From an uncultured Oscillospiraceae bacterium (GTDB lineage Bacteria > Bacillota > Clostridia > Oscillospirales > Oscillospiraceae): a stretch of DNA of 64,000 nucleotides. The notes below the pieces were generated by a model that saw nothing but the letters and a program-made list of their open reading frames with translations, was not told the origin of the DNA and did no database searches. The translations under genes were made by a program, and so were the position numbers. Within the stretch, counting starts at the first letter, position 1. The number at the start of each line of letters is the position of its first letter. Positions 15,552 through 24,043 of the stretch are shown one piece after another. The stretch spans positions 124,001-188,000 of the forward strand of contig CANQMW010000002.1 of the NCBI GenBank assembly GCA_947625045.1, read 5' to 3'.

Positions 15552-16571
15552 TTACTTGCCCGCGGCCCGGAGCCGCATCTTCGTCACCCACAGGGCGGGG
15601 AGGTAGAGCCGGCACTTCACCAGCAGCACATAGAGCTTTATATATCCCGGCAGGCCGTCCAGGGCCAGGTCCCGGGCAAGGCCCGTCTCCTTCATGGCGG
15701 CGGCGACCCGCTTCGCCGCGGCCGTCAGGCCCGTCCCGCCGTACAGCACCTCCATGGACAGGCCCCGGATGAGGCCGTTGTGGACTGTGAAGGCGTTGAT
15801 CTGAGCCGGGAACAGGGGGGAGAGGGGGGCCAGATGAGAGTTTGCATAATCTAGAAACCAGCGTATCTCCAGAAAGAACCGGGGCCGGTAATGGCGCAGG
15901 TTGGAGTTTTCCACCCGGCGGTAGATATAGAGCTTCTCCCGGGAGATGTACACGTCATTGGCGAACCAGAGGCATTCATAGGTCATGGCCGTGTCCTCGT
16001 AGAGGGTGATACGGCCGTCGGAGAGGTAGTGCTCCGCGATGAGTTCCCGCTTCCACGCCTTGGTGTACAGGAAGCCTGGCAGCAGCTGGGTGCCGAAGGG
16101 GGCGCGGCGGGCGTCGATGACCATATAGGGGTATATCTCTTTTTCCAGGCGGGCCTTGTCGTAATAGCCCTCGTCGGCGTATACGGGCTGCTCCGTCTTG
16201 CCGGTGTCCCGGGCGATGTCGCAGACCACCACGTCCGGCTCATGGCAGGCGTCGATATGGCCCTTGAGCACTTCCAGCCACCGGGCCTCCACCCAGTCGT
16301 CCGCGTCGGCGAAGCACACATACTTGCCGCTGGCCCTATCCAGGCCCGCCTTTCGGGCAGGGGTGGGACCGGCGTTTTTCTGGTGTATCACGGCGACGCG
16401 GCCGTCTTTCGCGGCGTAAGCGTCGCATAGGGCGGGGCTGCCGTCGGGGGAGCCGTCGTCCACCAGGATGAGCTCAAAGTCCCCGCAGGTCTGGGAGAGG
16501 ATGCTCTCCACGCACTGAGAAAGATACTTCTCCGCGTTATAGACCGGGACGATGACGGAAAAAAGCGGCAT
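15552..16571 (-). CDS. GT2 family glycosyltransferase (last gene of - glycan operon)
   Basis: 339-residue GT2 enzyme: FSVIVPVYNAEKYL, LVDDGSPDGSPALCDAY, and the metal-binding DADDW near residue 93. The C-terminal part has an EGYYDKARLEKEIYP stretch and a YEDTAM element shared with the next gene upstream, and it ends in a moderately hydrophobic tail (YIKLYVLLVKCRLYLPAL) that may touch the membrane. AAAGGAG precedes the ATG. It and its upstream neighbour are tandem paralogs. Donor and acceptor unknown. Confidence 0.92.
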   Translation of the reverse strand: MPLFSVIVPVYNAEKYLSQCVESILSQTCGDFELILVDDGSPDGSPALCDAYAAKDGRVAVIHQKNAGPTPARKAGLDRASGKYVCFADADDWVEARWLEVLKGHIDACHEPDVVVCDIARDTGKTEQPVYADEGYYDKARLEKEIYPYMVIDARRAPFGTQLLPGFLYTKAWKRELIAEHYLSDGRITLYEDTAMTYECLWFANDVYISREKLYIYRRVENSNLRHYRPRFFLEIRWFLDYANSHLAPLSPLFPAQINAFTVHNGLIRGLSMEVLYGGTGLTAAAKRVAAAMKETGLARDLALDGLPGYIKLYVLLVKCRLYLPALWVTKMRLRAAGK

Positions 16572-16583
16572 AGGCTTCTCCTT

Positions 16584-17579
16584 TCAGTCCATGCGCGAAC
16601 GCACCAGCGCCGCGGCCGCCGGCCACAGCCGGCACTTCAAAAGCACCAGGAACGCTTTCATGTAAAGGGGCAGGCCGCCGAAGGAGAGCTCCCCGGGGAT
16701 GCCCGTCTGGCGCATAGCCCGGCCCGTGTTCCGGGCGGCGGCGGAGAGGCTCTCCCAGTGGGCGCACTCGGTGGCTATGGCGGTGATGACCATGCCCATG
16801 TACGCGCCGTTGATCTGCCGGTCGATGGAGGGCTCCAGGCCCCCCATGCGGCGGCGCAGATACCGAAAGCAGGTCTGCACCTCCTGAAAGTACCGGGGCC
16901 GGTAGCCATTCAAAAGCGACCCCTCCCGCAGCCGGTAGACATACAGGGGCTCATGGGTCACGTACATGCTCCCAGCATAGTACATGCACTCGTAGGCCAT
17001 GGCAATGTCCTCGAAGAGGGTGACGCCGGAGGAGGCCTCCACGTAGTGGTCTTCGAGCAGCTGCCGCTTTCCCACCCGGGCCCAGATGAAGGCGGGCACC
17101 TTCCGGGAGGGGGAGGCGTTGTCGCAGATCATGCAGGGGTAGACCTCCGCCGCGAGACGGGCCTTATCGTAATACCCCTCCGCCGCGCCGATGGGGTAGC
17201 GGGTGGGGCCCGTGTCCCGGGTGTGGCCGAAGAGGATAAGGTCTGGCCTGTTATAGGCGTCGATGTGGCCTTTTATCGTCTCCAGCCATCGGGGCAGCAC
17301 CCAGTCGTCGGAGTCCACGAAGGCCACATATTCGCTCGTTGCCGCGTCCAGGCCCGTCTTCCGGGCGGCGGCGAGGCCGCCGTTTTCCTGGTGGATGACC
17401 CGGATGCGGGGGTCTTTCTGGGCGTAGGCGTCGCAGAGAGCCGGGCAGCCGTCGGGGGAGCCGTCGTCCACCAGGATGAGCTCGAAATCGGTCCAGGTCT
17501 GGGCGAGGATGCTGTCCACGCACTGGGCCAGGTATTCCTCCACCTTGTAGACCGGGACCACGACCGTGAATTCGCTCAT
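16584..17579 (-). CDS. GT2 family glycosyltransferase, paralog of downstream gene
   Basis: 331-residue GT2 enzyme with FTVVVPVYKVEEYL, LVDDGSPDGCPALCDAY and DSDDW (Asp-x-Asp site near residue 92). Residues 150-175 repeat the EGYYDKARL...YPCM pattern of the neighbour, and a FEDIAMAYECMYYAG element corresponds to its YEDTAMTYECLWFAN. The tail again carries a hydrophobic, basic segment (LYMKAFLVLLKCRLWPAAAA). The start ATG at 17579 overlaps the previous gene's stop (ATGA) and has a G-rich ribosome site, which rules out the longer upstream frame. Likely duplicated from, and working in series with, the adjacent gene. Confidence 0.92.
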   Translation of the reverse strand: MSEFTVVVPVYKVEEYLAQCVDSILAQTWTDFELILVDDGSPDGCPALCDAYAQKDPRIRVIHQENGGLAAARKTGLDAATSEYVAFVDSDDWVLPRWLETIKGHIDAYNRPDLILFGHTRDTGPTRYPIGAAEGYYDKARLAAEVYPCMICDNASPSRKVPAFIWARVGKRQLLEDHYVEASSGVTLFEDIAMAYECMYYAGSMYVTHEPLYVYRLREGSLLNGYRPRYFQEVQTCFRYLRRRMGGLEPSIDRQINGAYMGMVITAIATECAHWESLSAAARNTGRAMRQTGIPGELSFGGLPLYMKAFLVLLKCRLWPAAAALVRSRMD

Positions 17580-18619
17580 GTCCCCGCCCCCTTTCCGGCC
17601 ATGGCCGCCGCGATGCGCACGCACAGGCCCGTGAAGCCCATGTCCAGCAGCCGGTAGAATACCCGGGCGGCCATATCGCCCCGGGCGGCGGCGTACCGGG
17701 CCAGGGCCCCGGCGGGGGCGCCGTCGGCGAACCGCCGGACCAATGCCCGCCGCTGGGCCATGGTCAGGTCCGCCCGGCCCGCGGCCCGGTAGATGCGGGC
17801 GTGGACCATGCTGCCCACGAAGGCCAGCACGGCGTCTTTGTCCATGTCAAGATCTACCGCCACCTTCGTCAGGGCCTCGTATACGGCCCCGATGCGCATA
17901 AGCTCCTCCTCCCCGGAGCGGTGGGACACGGAGCCCGCCAGGATGCGGTGGTGGTATTTGGCGGTCGTGGGCAGAGTAACGACTTTTTGGCTGAGGGAAA
18001 CCGCCGCGGCGTTCAGCACCGCGTCCTCCCCCAGGGACAGCCGCCCGTCGTACCATGGAAGGGCCTTTATGAGCAGATCCCGCCGGTAGAGCTTGTCCCA
18101 CTTGGCGTAGGTCAGGGGCCGGTCCGGCTTATCGGGGATGCCGTCATAGCGGAAGGAGAGCATGTATTCGTTCGCGAGGTTCTTTATGTCCTCCGGCCCC
18201 TCCCAGCAGGTGACGCCGGTACGGCGGCTGCCCAGGGTGCGCTGCCCCCCGGCGGAGAATACCTCATTGACGAACTGGCCCTCGGCGATATCCGCGCCGT
18301 GGGCTTCCATAGCCTTCAAAAGCTCCGCGAACCAGTCCGGGTCCACCCAGTCGTCCGCGTCCACGAAGCCCAGGACATCCCCGGAGGCGGCCTCGATCCC
18401 CGCGGCCACGGCGTCGGCCACGCCTCCCGGGGCCCGGTGGAGGACCCGGACGCGGGCGTCCTTCGCCGCGTAGCTGTCGCACATAGCGGGGCTTTCGTCC
18501 GTGGAGCCGTCGTCCACCAGGATGAGCTCCCAGTCATCAAGAGACTGTCCGAGGACGCTGTCTACACATTGGGCGAGATATTCTGCCGCGTTATAGACGG
18601 GAACGATGATGGATACCAT
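17576..18619 (-). CDS. GT2 family glycosyltransferase
   Basis: 347-residue GT2 enzyme beginning VSIIVPVYNAAEYL, with LVDDGSTDESPAMCDSY and the DADDW site near residue 90. After the catalytic core it diverges from the two neighbours downstream, so it is a more distant family member. Start: the ATG at 18619 has AGTGAGG 6 nt upstream; a GTG at 18631 would overlap the previous stop (GTGA) and is a real alternative that adds four residues. The 3' end overlaps the next start by 4 nt. Substrate unknown. Confidence 0.91.
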   Translation of the reverse strand: MVSIIVPVYNAAEYLAQCVDSVLGQSLDDWELILVDDGSTDESPAMCDSYAAKDARVRVLHRAPGGVADAVAAGIEAASGDVLGFVDADDWVDPDWFAELLKAMEAHGADIAEGQFVNEVFSAGGQRTLGSRRTGVTCWEGPEDIKNLANEYMLSFRYDGIPDKPDRPLTYAKWDKLYRRDLLIKALPWYDGRLSLGEDAVLNAAAVSLSQKVVTLPTTAKYHHRILAGSVSHRSGEEELMRIGAVYEALTKVAVDLDMDKDAVLAFVGSMVHARIYRAAGRADLTMAQRRALVRRFADGAPAGALARYAAARGDMAARVFYRLLDMGFTGLCVRIAAAMAGKGAGT

Positions 18620-18627
18620 AGCGCGCC

Positions 18628-19608
18628 TCACTTAAGTTCAGTCAGCTCTTTGTACCAGCCCCGCCGGTCCACGAACTGGCGCACGCATATGTCCGCCCGG
18701 TCGTTGCCCTCTATAAGGCACACGCCCTTGTCCGTCACGGCCACGTCCCAGCCGATGTAGCGCATGTCGGGGACCTCTTTGGCCGCGGCGGTGACCAGGG
18801 CCACCGCCTCCTCCCAGTGGGGCACATGATAGCCCGGGAAGGGGACGCCGCTGAGGGGGTGCACCACGTACTCCTGCCGGTGCATGTCGATGGCGGGGGT
18901 GGTGACGACGCCGGTGGCCACGTCGATGTGGGCGGCCATGCCCCCCGCGCCCATGTTGTCCACCACAGCGTTCCCCGCGCCGGTGCGCAGGAACGCGGAG
19001 AACACGTGCACATTTCCCTTCCTGTCCACCATGGTATTCAGCCGGGGCACGTTGGTGCTGGCGGGGTTGAAGGCGGCGAGGCTGGAGTGCTGGAGCACCA
19101 TCTCCTCTGCCAGCATGTCCCGGCTGCCGTCATAGAGGGAGCGCAGGTCGTCCGCCGGGTCATAGTCATAGCGGGAGATGCCCTTGCCGCAGGAGAGGCT
19201 GGTGGCCTTGAGCATCACATGGCCGTGGGATCTGACGAAGGCCTCGAATTCCTCGAAGGAGGCCTGGGACAGGTCCAGCCAGTCCCGGTTCAGGTAGGCC
19301 GCGAACCGCCGGTTGAAGGCGGCCTTGTTGATAAAAAGCTGTTTGTCCCCGGTGTTGACCTTTTTGATGAAGCGCTCGAAGCGGAGCATGGTAAAGTACC
19401 GCGCCCGCTCACGGTCGCTTTTTTTATCGAAGTTCAGCTGGGCGTACTCCGCGGGGCTGGAGCCGTGGCGCGCCACGCACCAGAGCATGCTGACCCAGTT
19501 AGTGAAGTATCCCCAGCCACTGTATTGGGCCTTCATCTGCTCCCGGAAAAACCCGAAGGAGCTCTGAAAAAGCCCTTTTAAGGTGGCCTCCCGAAAGATG
19601 TCGCTCAT
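18628..19608 (-). CDS. Sugar-transfer-associated ATP-grasp protein
   Basis: 326-residue protein of the ATP-grasp family commonly found in exopolysaccharide clusters (ATPgrasp_ST, TupA-like). The fold is indicated by HVMLKATSLSCGKGI (nucleotide-binding lysine and glycine loop, about residues 130-144), an EEMVLQH hinge near 170, and the C-terminal acidic/Asn metal site in VCLIEGNDRADICV. ATP-grasp enzymes join a carboxylate to an amine, thiol or similar nucleophile via an acyl phosphate; here it may attach an acidic or amino-acid substituent to a sugar, but no reaction has been shown for this family branch to my knowledge. It overlaps both neighbours' coding ends by up to 4 nt, so it belongs to the operon. 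Confidence 0.85.
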   Translation of the reverse strand: MSDIFREATLKGLFQSSFGFFREQMKAQYSGWGYFTNWVSMLWCVARHGSSPAEYAQLNFDKKSDRERARYFTMLRFERFIKKVNTGDKQLFINKAAFNRRFAAYLNRDWLDLSQASFEEFEAFVRSHGHVMLKATSLSCGKGISRYDYDPADDLRSLYDGSRDMLAEEMVLQHSSLAAFNPASTNVPRLNTMVDRKGNVHVFSAFLRTGAGNAVVDNMGAGGMAAHIDVATGVVTTPAIDMHRQEYVVHPLSGVPFPGYHVPHWEEAVALVTAAAKEVPDMRYIGWDVAVTDKGVCLIEGNDRADICVRQFVDRRGWYKELTELK

Positions 19609-20558
19609 GCCTTATCCTCTTTCTTCTCCGCCCGGGGGGCGTTCTCCGTGCGGCGGACGGTGTACTGGGGCAGGTCGCTGACGGTCATGAAGATGCGCCC
19701 CACGTACTCGCCCAGGATGCCCAGCATCATCATGATGACGCCGCCGATGAAGCACTGCACGGCGATGGAGGTGGTGTAGCCGGCGGCAATGTTGGCGTTC
19801 AGAAGCTTGCGGATGACCATGACCACCGCCACCAGAAAGCCGAACACGGCGGTGAGGACGCCCACCACCGACGCCATCCGCAGAGGCACGATGGAGAAAT
19901 TCGTCAGGGCCGTCACCGTCAGGGCCATCAGGCTCTTCAGGCTGTAGTTGGACTTGCCCACCAGGCGGTCCCGGTGCTCCATGGGGACGTTGGCGATGCG
20001 GGTGGTGATACGGTTGAGGTAGAGCCCCGCCGCGGGGAAGGGGCTGTGGTATTTCTTCGCGGCCTCCACAGCCATCCGGTCCCAGGCGGTGAAGGAGCTC
20101 ACCGCGATGTCCCGGGGCCGGTTGCCCATCCAGGCGGACACGGTCTGATAGAGCTTGGAGCAGGTGCGCTTGAACCAGGAGTGGTGCTTCTGGGGAAATT
20201 GGGCGTACACCACGTCGCAGCCCTCGGCCAGCTTTTCCAGCATGGGGAAGATGCCCTCGGCCGGGTGCTGGCCGTCGTCGTCCATGTAGACCACCGCGTC
20301 GCCCTGGGCATAGGCCAGCGCCGCCTGCTTGGCGGCGGCCTGGCCGTAGTTGCGGGAGAGCTCCACGCCTATGATATGCGGGTCATCCTTGCACAGCGCG
20401 CATATCACGTCGTAGGTGTCGTCGGGAGAGCCGTCGCATACCAGCACCAGCTGGTAATCATAGCCCTCGTGCTTTGCGAAGGCCTCGCGTATTTCCTTCA
20501 CCACCGCGGGCAGGGTCTTGGCGCTGCGGTAGCAGGGGATGCATACGGATACGAGCAT
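19605..20558 (-). CDS. DPM1/GtrB-like polyprenyl-phosphate glycosyltransferase
   Basis: 317-residue membrane GT2 enzyme: LVSVCIPCYRSAKTL, LVCDGSPDDTYD, VVYMDDDGQHPAEG (metal site near residue 95), then two long hydrophobic segments (about 222-247 and 258-284). This layout marks enzymes that load a sugar onto undecaprenyl phosphate. The ATG at 20558 has GGGGAGG upstream; a TTG further up has none. It is the second such protein in the window (the first at 7711), so two different lipid-linked sugars could be made, matching the two giant membrane proteins upstream that resemble users of such donors. Confidence 0.91.
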   Translation of the reverse strand: MLVSVCIPCYRSAKTLPAVVKEIREAFAKHEGYDYQLVLVCDGSPDDTYDVICALCKDDPHIIGVELSRNYGQAAAKQAALAYAQGDAVVYMDDDGQHPAEGIFPMLEKLAEGCDVVYAQFPQKHHSWFKRTCSKLYQTVSAWMGNRPRDIAVSSFTAWDRMAVEAAKKYHSPFPAAGLYLNRITTRIANVPMEHRDRLVGKSNYSLKSLMALTVTALTNFSIVPLRMASVVGVLTAVFGFLVAVVMVIRKLLNANIAAGYTTSIAVQCFIGGVIMMMLGILGEYVGRIFMTVSDLPQYTVRRTENAPRAEKKEDKA

Positions 20559-20575
20559 TGCTTTTTCCTCCCCGT

Positions 20576-21649
20576 TCAAGTCTCGTCAAGGCGGAAGGCG
20601 CCGGGCCGGCCGCCGGGCGTCAGGGCGTGGTCGAATATGCCCTTTTCCTGCAGGGGCAGGGTCCGGGCCAGGTGTTTGGCCCGCTGGTAGAAGTCCCAGC
20701 CCAGGGCCACGTCCACATAGGAAAGGCCCACGGCGTTGAAGTAGATGAACTCCTCCGGCTTTTCCCTTCCCGGGATGCGTCCCGCCACGATGTCGGGCAG
20801 GTCCCCGTGGATGTCGCCGTCACGGAGCTTCCCGGCCTGATACAGGCGGGTGAGGGTGGGGCTTCCCCGGCTCCGGAGATGGTGCCAGTTGTCGCAGACG
20901 ATCTTGTCCGCCTTGAAGACGGTCTCGTCGTCGTCCTCCCAGCCGCCCACGTGGCTGTAGAAGGCTCCGGGCTTGCACCAGGCCCCATGGAGCACCGGCG
21001 CCTGGCCGCTGATGGCCGTGACGATCACATCCGCGCCTGTGGCGGCCTTTTCATAGTCCCCCCGGCAGGGGATGAACTCCATGTCCGGGAAGAGGGGAGA
21101 AAGCTCCCGGATGAACTCCTGTTCCCTTGCCTCCGTCCGGGAGGACACCCGGCAGACCCGCAGCCCCGGCAGGGCGGTCTTTAAGCCCGCCAGGTGCATT
21201 TTCGCCATCTCCCCGGCGCCGATGAAGCCGACCTCGGCGCTGTCCGGCCGGGCCAGGTACTTGGCCCCCACGGCACTGACCGCGGCGGTGCGCACGGCGG
21301 AACAGAGCATGGCCTCGATGAGGGCGATGGGATAGCCGGTCTCCAGGCTGGACAAGAGCACCACGGCGGATTGATTCTGGGTGCCGAAACGGTGGGGATT
21401 TTCCGGGAACACGGATATCCACTTGGCCCCGCACACCCCCTTATCCAGCAGGGTGGCCGGGAGGATATTGATGCGGCTTTGCACCGCCTCGTCGAAGATC
21501 TGCACGGTCTTGTCCGGGTAGAGGACCCGGCCGTTTGCGTAGGCCAGCATGACGTCCTCCACCACGGCCATGGCCCGCTCCATGTCGAAGCAGCCGGCCC
21601 GGAGCATGTCCTCCTGGGAGAGATATTGGATGTTGAGCTCAGTTTCCAT
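20576..21649 (-). CDS. Ornithine cyclodeaminase/mu-crystallin family dehydrogenase, SbnB-like
   Basis: 357-residue NAD(P)-binding protein of the OCD family. The Rossmann motif is GFIGAGEMAKMHL near residue 140; the N-terminal half contains GAKWISVFPENP and LLSSLETGYPIALIEA, which resemble SbnB more than true ornithine cyclodeaminase. SbnB oxidatively splits N-(2-amino-2-carboxyethyl)-glutamate to give 2,3-diaminopropionate and 2-oxoglutarate. Its usual PLP partner SbnA is not in the window, so the substrate may differ. It sits between ATP-grasp ligases and a glycosyltransferase in the glycan operon, which suggests that it makes an unusual amino acid for attachment to the polymer. That is inference. 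Confidence 0.82.
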   Translation of the reverse strand: METELNIQYLSQEDMLRAGCFDMERAMAVVEDVMLAYANGRVLYPDKTVQIFDEAVQSRINILPATLLDKGVCGAKWISVFPENPHRFGTQNQSAVVLLSSLETGYPIALIEAMLCSAVRTAAVSAVGAKYLARPDSAEVGFIGAGEMAKMHLAGLKTALPGLRVCRVSSRTEAREQEFIRELSPLFPDMEFIPCRGDYEKAATGADVIVTAISGQAPVLHGAWCKPGAFYSHVGGWEDDDETVFKADKIVCDNWHHLRSRGSPTLTRLYQAGKLRDGDIHGDLPDIVAGRIPGREKPEEFIYFNAVGLSYVDVALGWDFYQRAKHLARTLPLQEKGIFDHALTPGGRPGAFRLDET

Positions 21650-21665
21650 GGGTGTGCCTTTCTTT

Positions 21666-22919
21666 TCAGGAAAAACGGTAGAGCTGGAAGATCATGTTTT
21701 CGCACCGGTCGTCCTCCGCCCGGAGCAGGCTTGTCACCTCATCCACGGCGGCGGCCAGGCCGGCCATGTCGTCATAGAGAAGATGCAGGTAGCAGAACAC
21801 CTGGCTCACCGTGCCGGTGGCTTTGATCGTATCACCGGCCCGGTGGATGGGGACGTAGACGTAGACCTGGGGAAGGGCCCGGACCGCGTCCTCGCCGGAG
21901 ACGGTTTGGATGGTCCCCGGGCGGATGTGCAGCGGCAATATGCCGTAACGCTTCCCGGCAGGGCGGTCATGACGGATGAGGCTCGTATGCTTCGCCGGGT
22001 CGGGCGCCTCGCCCAGGGCATAGCGCAGCATCAGCTCCAGCTGGTCCACGCCGGTGAAGTACCGCACCGGGTGATAGGTCATGGACCCGCCGAAGCGGTA
22101 GCCCATCTCGTTGAAGATGAACCGGCCCCGGTCGTTGAACGCCTCTATCCACACGGGGCCGTCGTGCATCCCCGCGGCGCGGAACATGGCCCGCACCTTT
22201 TCGTCCAGGGTGGCGAGATATTGCTCGGTCCAGACGGAGGGGAACTGCTGCAATGCCATGACGGACCCGCCGCCTTGCCCTAAGAGCATGGAGCGCTTAT
22301 CGGATATGCCGCCAAAGAGGGCCTCGCCGCCGCAGAGGGTGTAGTGGATGATGGAGGAGTCGTAGGGGATATATTCCTCGATGAGCACCGTGCCGGTGCG
22401 GGAGAAGGGCAGGGCCTTTTCCAGCGCGGGGGCCAGTTCCTCCGGGGCCCGGCAGATGGAGAAGCCCTGGCTGCCGCAGCTGTCCGCCGGCTTCACCGCC
22501 ACGGGCCAGACCACCTCTTCCGGCCTCGCCGGGTCATAGGTCTTTGCCACCGGGATGCCCGCGGCCCGGCACATGGCCTTGAACTTGGCCTTGTTGGCGC
22601 ACTCGTCCCACATCTTCCCGTCGCAGTAGACGGGAAGGCCGGTCATCTCCGCCGCGGCGATGGCGTGGGGCATCACGTCCTCGTTGTTGCCGGGGAAGAT
22701 ACCGTCGATGCGGGCGGTCTTGATGAGCGCCGCCAGGGCGTTTTCGTCCACCGCGTCGGCGTCGTAGGACTCGTCGGCGACGGCCTTCAGGGCGGTGAGG
22801 CCGAAACGGGGCGGGGCGGTGGCGATGAGGGTGACGCCGTGCTCGTCCGCGAAGCGGCGGATATCCTCCGTGCTGTTGGACCCGCCCAGCAGCAGCAGGC
22901 GCTTTCCGGTAAGGCTCAT
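21666..22919 (-). CDS. ATP-grasp ligase (1 of 2 adjacent)
   Basis: 417-residue ATP-grasp enzyme with a pre-ATP-grasp N-terminal domain (GKRLLLLGGSNSTEDI), the nucleotide loop WPVAVKPADSCGSQGFSI near residue 150, IEEYIP near 190 and metal ligands in PVWIEAFNDRGRFIFNEMGYRFGG. Relatives include carbamoyl-phosphate-synthase-like ligases and amino-acid ligases that form amide bonds through an acyl phosphate. The start at 22919 overlaps the upstream ATP-grasp stop (ATGA) and has AGGAG 7 nt before it. The two ATP-grasp genes are different in sequence, so they probably catalyse successive condensations. Substrates are not readable. Confidence 0.86.
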   Translation of the reverse strand: MSLTGKRLLLLGGSNSTEDIRRFADEHGVTLIATAPPRFGLTALKAVADESYDADAVDENALAALIKTARIDGIFPGNNEDVMPHAIAAAEMTGLPVYCDGKMWDECANKAKFKAMCRAAGIPVAKTYDPARPEEVVWPVAVKPADSCGSQGFSICRAPEELAPALEKALPFSRTGTVLIEEYIPYDSSIIHYTLCGGEALFGGISDKRSMLLGQGGGSVMALQQFPSVWTEQYLATLDEKVRAMFRAAGMHDGPVWIEAFNDRGRFIFNEMGYRFGGSMTYHPVRYFTGVDQLELMLRYALGEAPDPAKHTSLIRHDRPAGKRYGILPLHIRPGTIQTVSGEDAVRALPQVYVYVPIHRAGDTIKATGTVSQVFCYLHLLYDDMAGLAAAVDEVTSLLRAEDDRCENMIFQLYRFS

Positions 22920-24028
22920 AGAGATTCTCCTAAGGTTATCCACCAGCCGTGACGGCTGGCGCTGTCGGTGACGCCGCCGTCGGGATGGCCGTCATAGCTA
23001 TAGCGCCAGAGGCTCTCTGGGGCGTCACGCTTTATTCTCTCCAGTTTTTCCGCGTCATCCCGGGTGAAGATGAACCGCACCGCGGCGGCACAGGGTTCCC
23101 GCTTGGGGGCGAGGTCGGGAGCGTGCCCTAAGGCGATGTCGATGACGGCGGCCATGTAGTCCACGCCGGTGGAGAGGTACACCAGGTCCGAGCCGATGCA
23201 GTCCCCGCCCATGCGGGCGCCGATCTCGATGATGTGAGCCCGGCCGTCGGGACCCAGGCGGAACTCCCCGTGGCTGGCCCCATAGCGGACGGAGAGGGCG
23301 TCCAGCGCCTTCTTCATATCGGCGTATATGGCGGGGATGAGGTCCGCCGGGATGTCCGAGGGCTCGTCATGGCCCGTCTCGATAAAATGGGGCACGCCGG
23401 TGGTGTATTTTTTCGTCAGGGCCAGGATGTGGTGCTCCCCGGCGAAGGACACGCTCTCGCAGCTGTACTCCGGGCCGGTCAGGACCTCCTCCACGATGGC
23501 CTCATGATGGAAGGACTGGGCCGCCGCCTGGGGGATGGCGGCGCAGAGGGACGGGTAATCCGATACCTGAAAGATGCCCCGGCTGCCGGAGCGGTCCGTG
23601 GGCTTGACGATGAGGGGCCAGGTCATATCCGCCAGGTCTTCCTCCGCCGGCGGGGCGGAGACCTTTAAAAACCGGGGGCAGGCCACATTCGCGGCGGCCA
23701 GGGCCCGGCGCATCTCGTATTTATCCGTGGCGATGGTGTCAGTGATCTCGGGGTTGCAGGGGATGCCAAGCCTGCGCTGGACGTAGTTCACCGTGTGCAC
23801 GGCCAGGTCCGACCCGATGGAGCAGCACCCCTCCACGCCCTCGGACCGGCATACCTGCCAGATGGCGTCCTTTTCCGTGATGCTGATGGGGTGGAATTTG
23901 TCCGCAATTTTCTCGCCCACGTCCCCCGCCGCCCAGGCGAATGCGTGGGTCTCAAAGCCCATCTCCTTCGCCTTTTGGATGAGGGGGGCCTGGAATTCAT
24001 TGGCGCCGATGACGGCCAGCTTTCTCAT
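22916..24028 (-). CDS. ATP-grasp ligase, carbamoyl-phosphate-synthase-like (2 of 2)
   Basis: 370-residue ATP-grasp enzyme. The N-terminus RKLAVIGANEFQAPL is the pre-ATP-grasp domain; TWPLIVKPTDRSGSRGIFQV (about residues 135-154) is the lysine/glycine loop; IVEEVLTGPEYSCESVSF and AHIIEIGARMGGDCIGSDL supply hinge and metal residues, the latter being very typical of amino-acid or peptide ligases of this group. AAAGGAG lies 5 nt before the ATG. Its position next to a second ATP-grasp gene and an SbnB-like gene suggests a small module that activates a carboxylate (perhaps an amino acid) and joins it to an amine. Confidence 0.87.
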   Translation of the reverse strand: MRKLAVIGANEFQAPLIQKAKEMGFETHAFAWAAGDVGEKIADKFHPISITEKDAIWQVCRSEGVEGCCSIGSDLAVHTVNYVQRRLGIPCNPEITDTIATDKYEMRRALAAANVACPRFLKVSAPPAEEDLADMTWPLIVKPTDRSGSRGIFQVSDYPSLCAAIPQAAAQSFHHEAIVEEVLTGPEYSCESVSFAGEHHILALTKKYTTGVPHFIETGHDEPSDIPADLIPAIYADMKKALDALSVRYGASHGEFRLGPDGRAHIIEIGARMGGDCIGSDLVYLSTGVDYMAAVIDIALGHAPDLAPKREPCAAAVRFIFTRDDAEKLERIKRDAPESLWRYSYDGHPDGGVTDSASRHGWWITLGESL

Positions 24029-24043
24029 GAATGCTCCTTTGTG

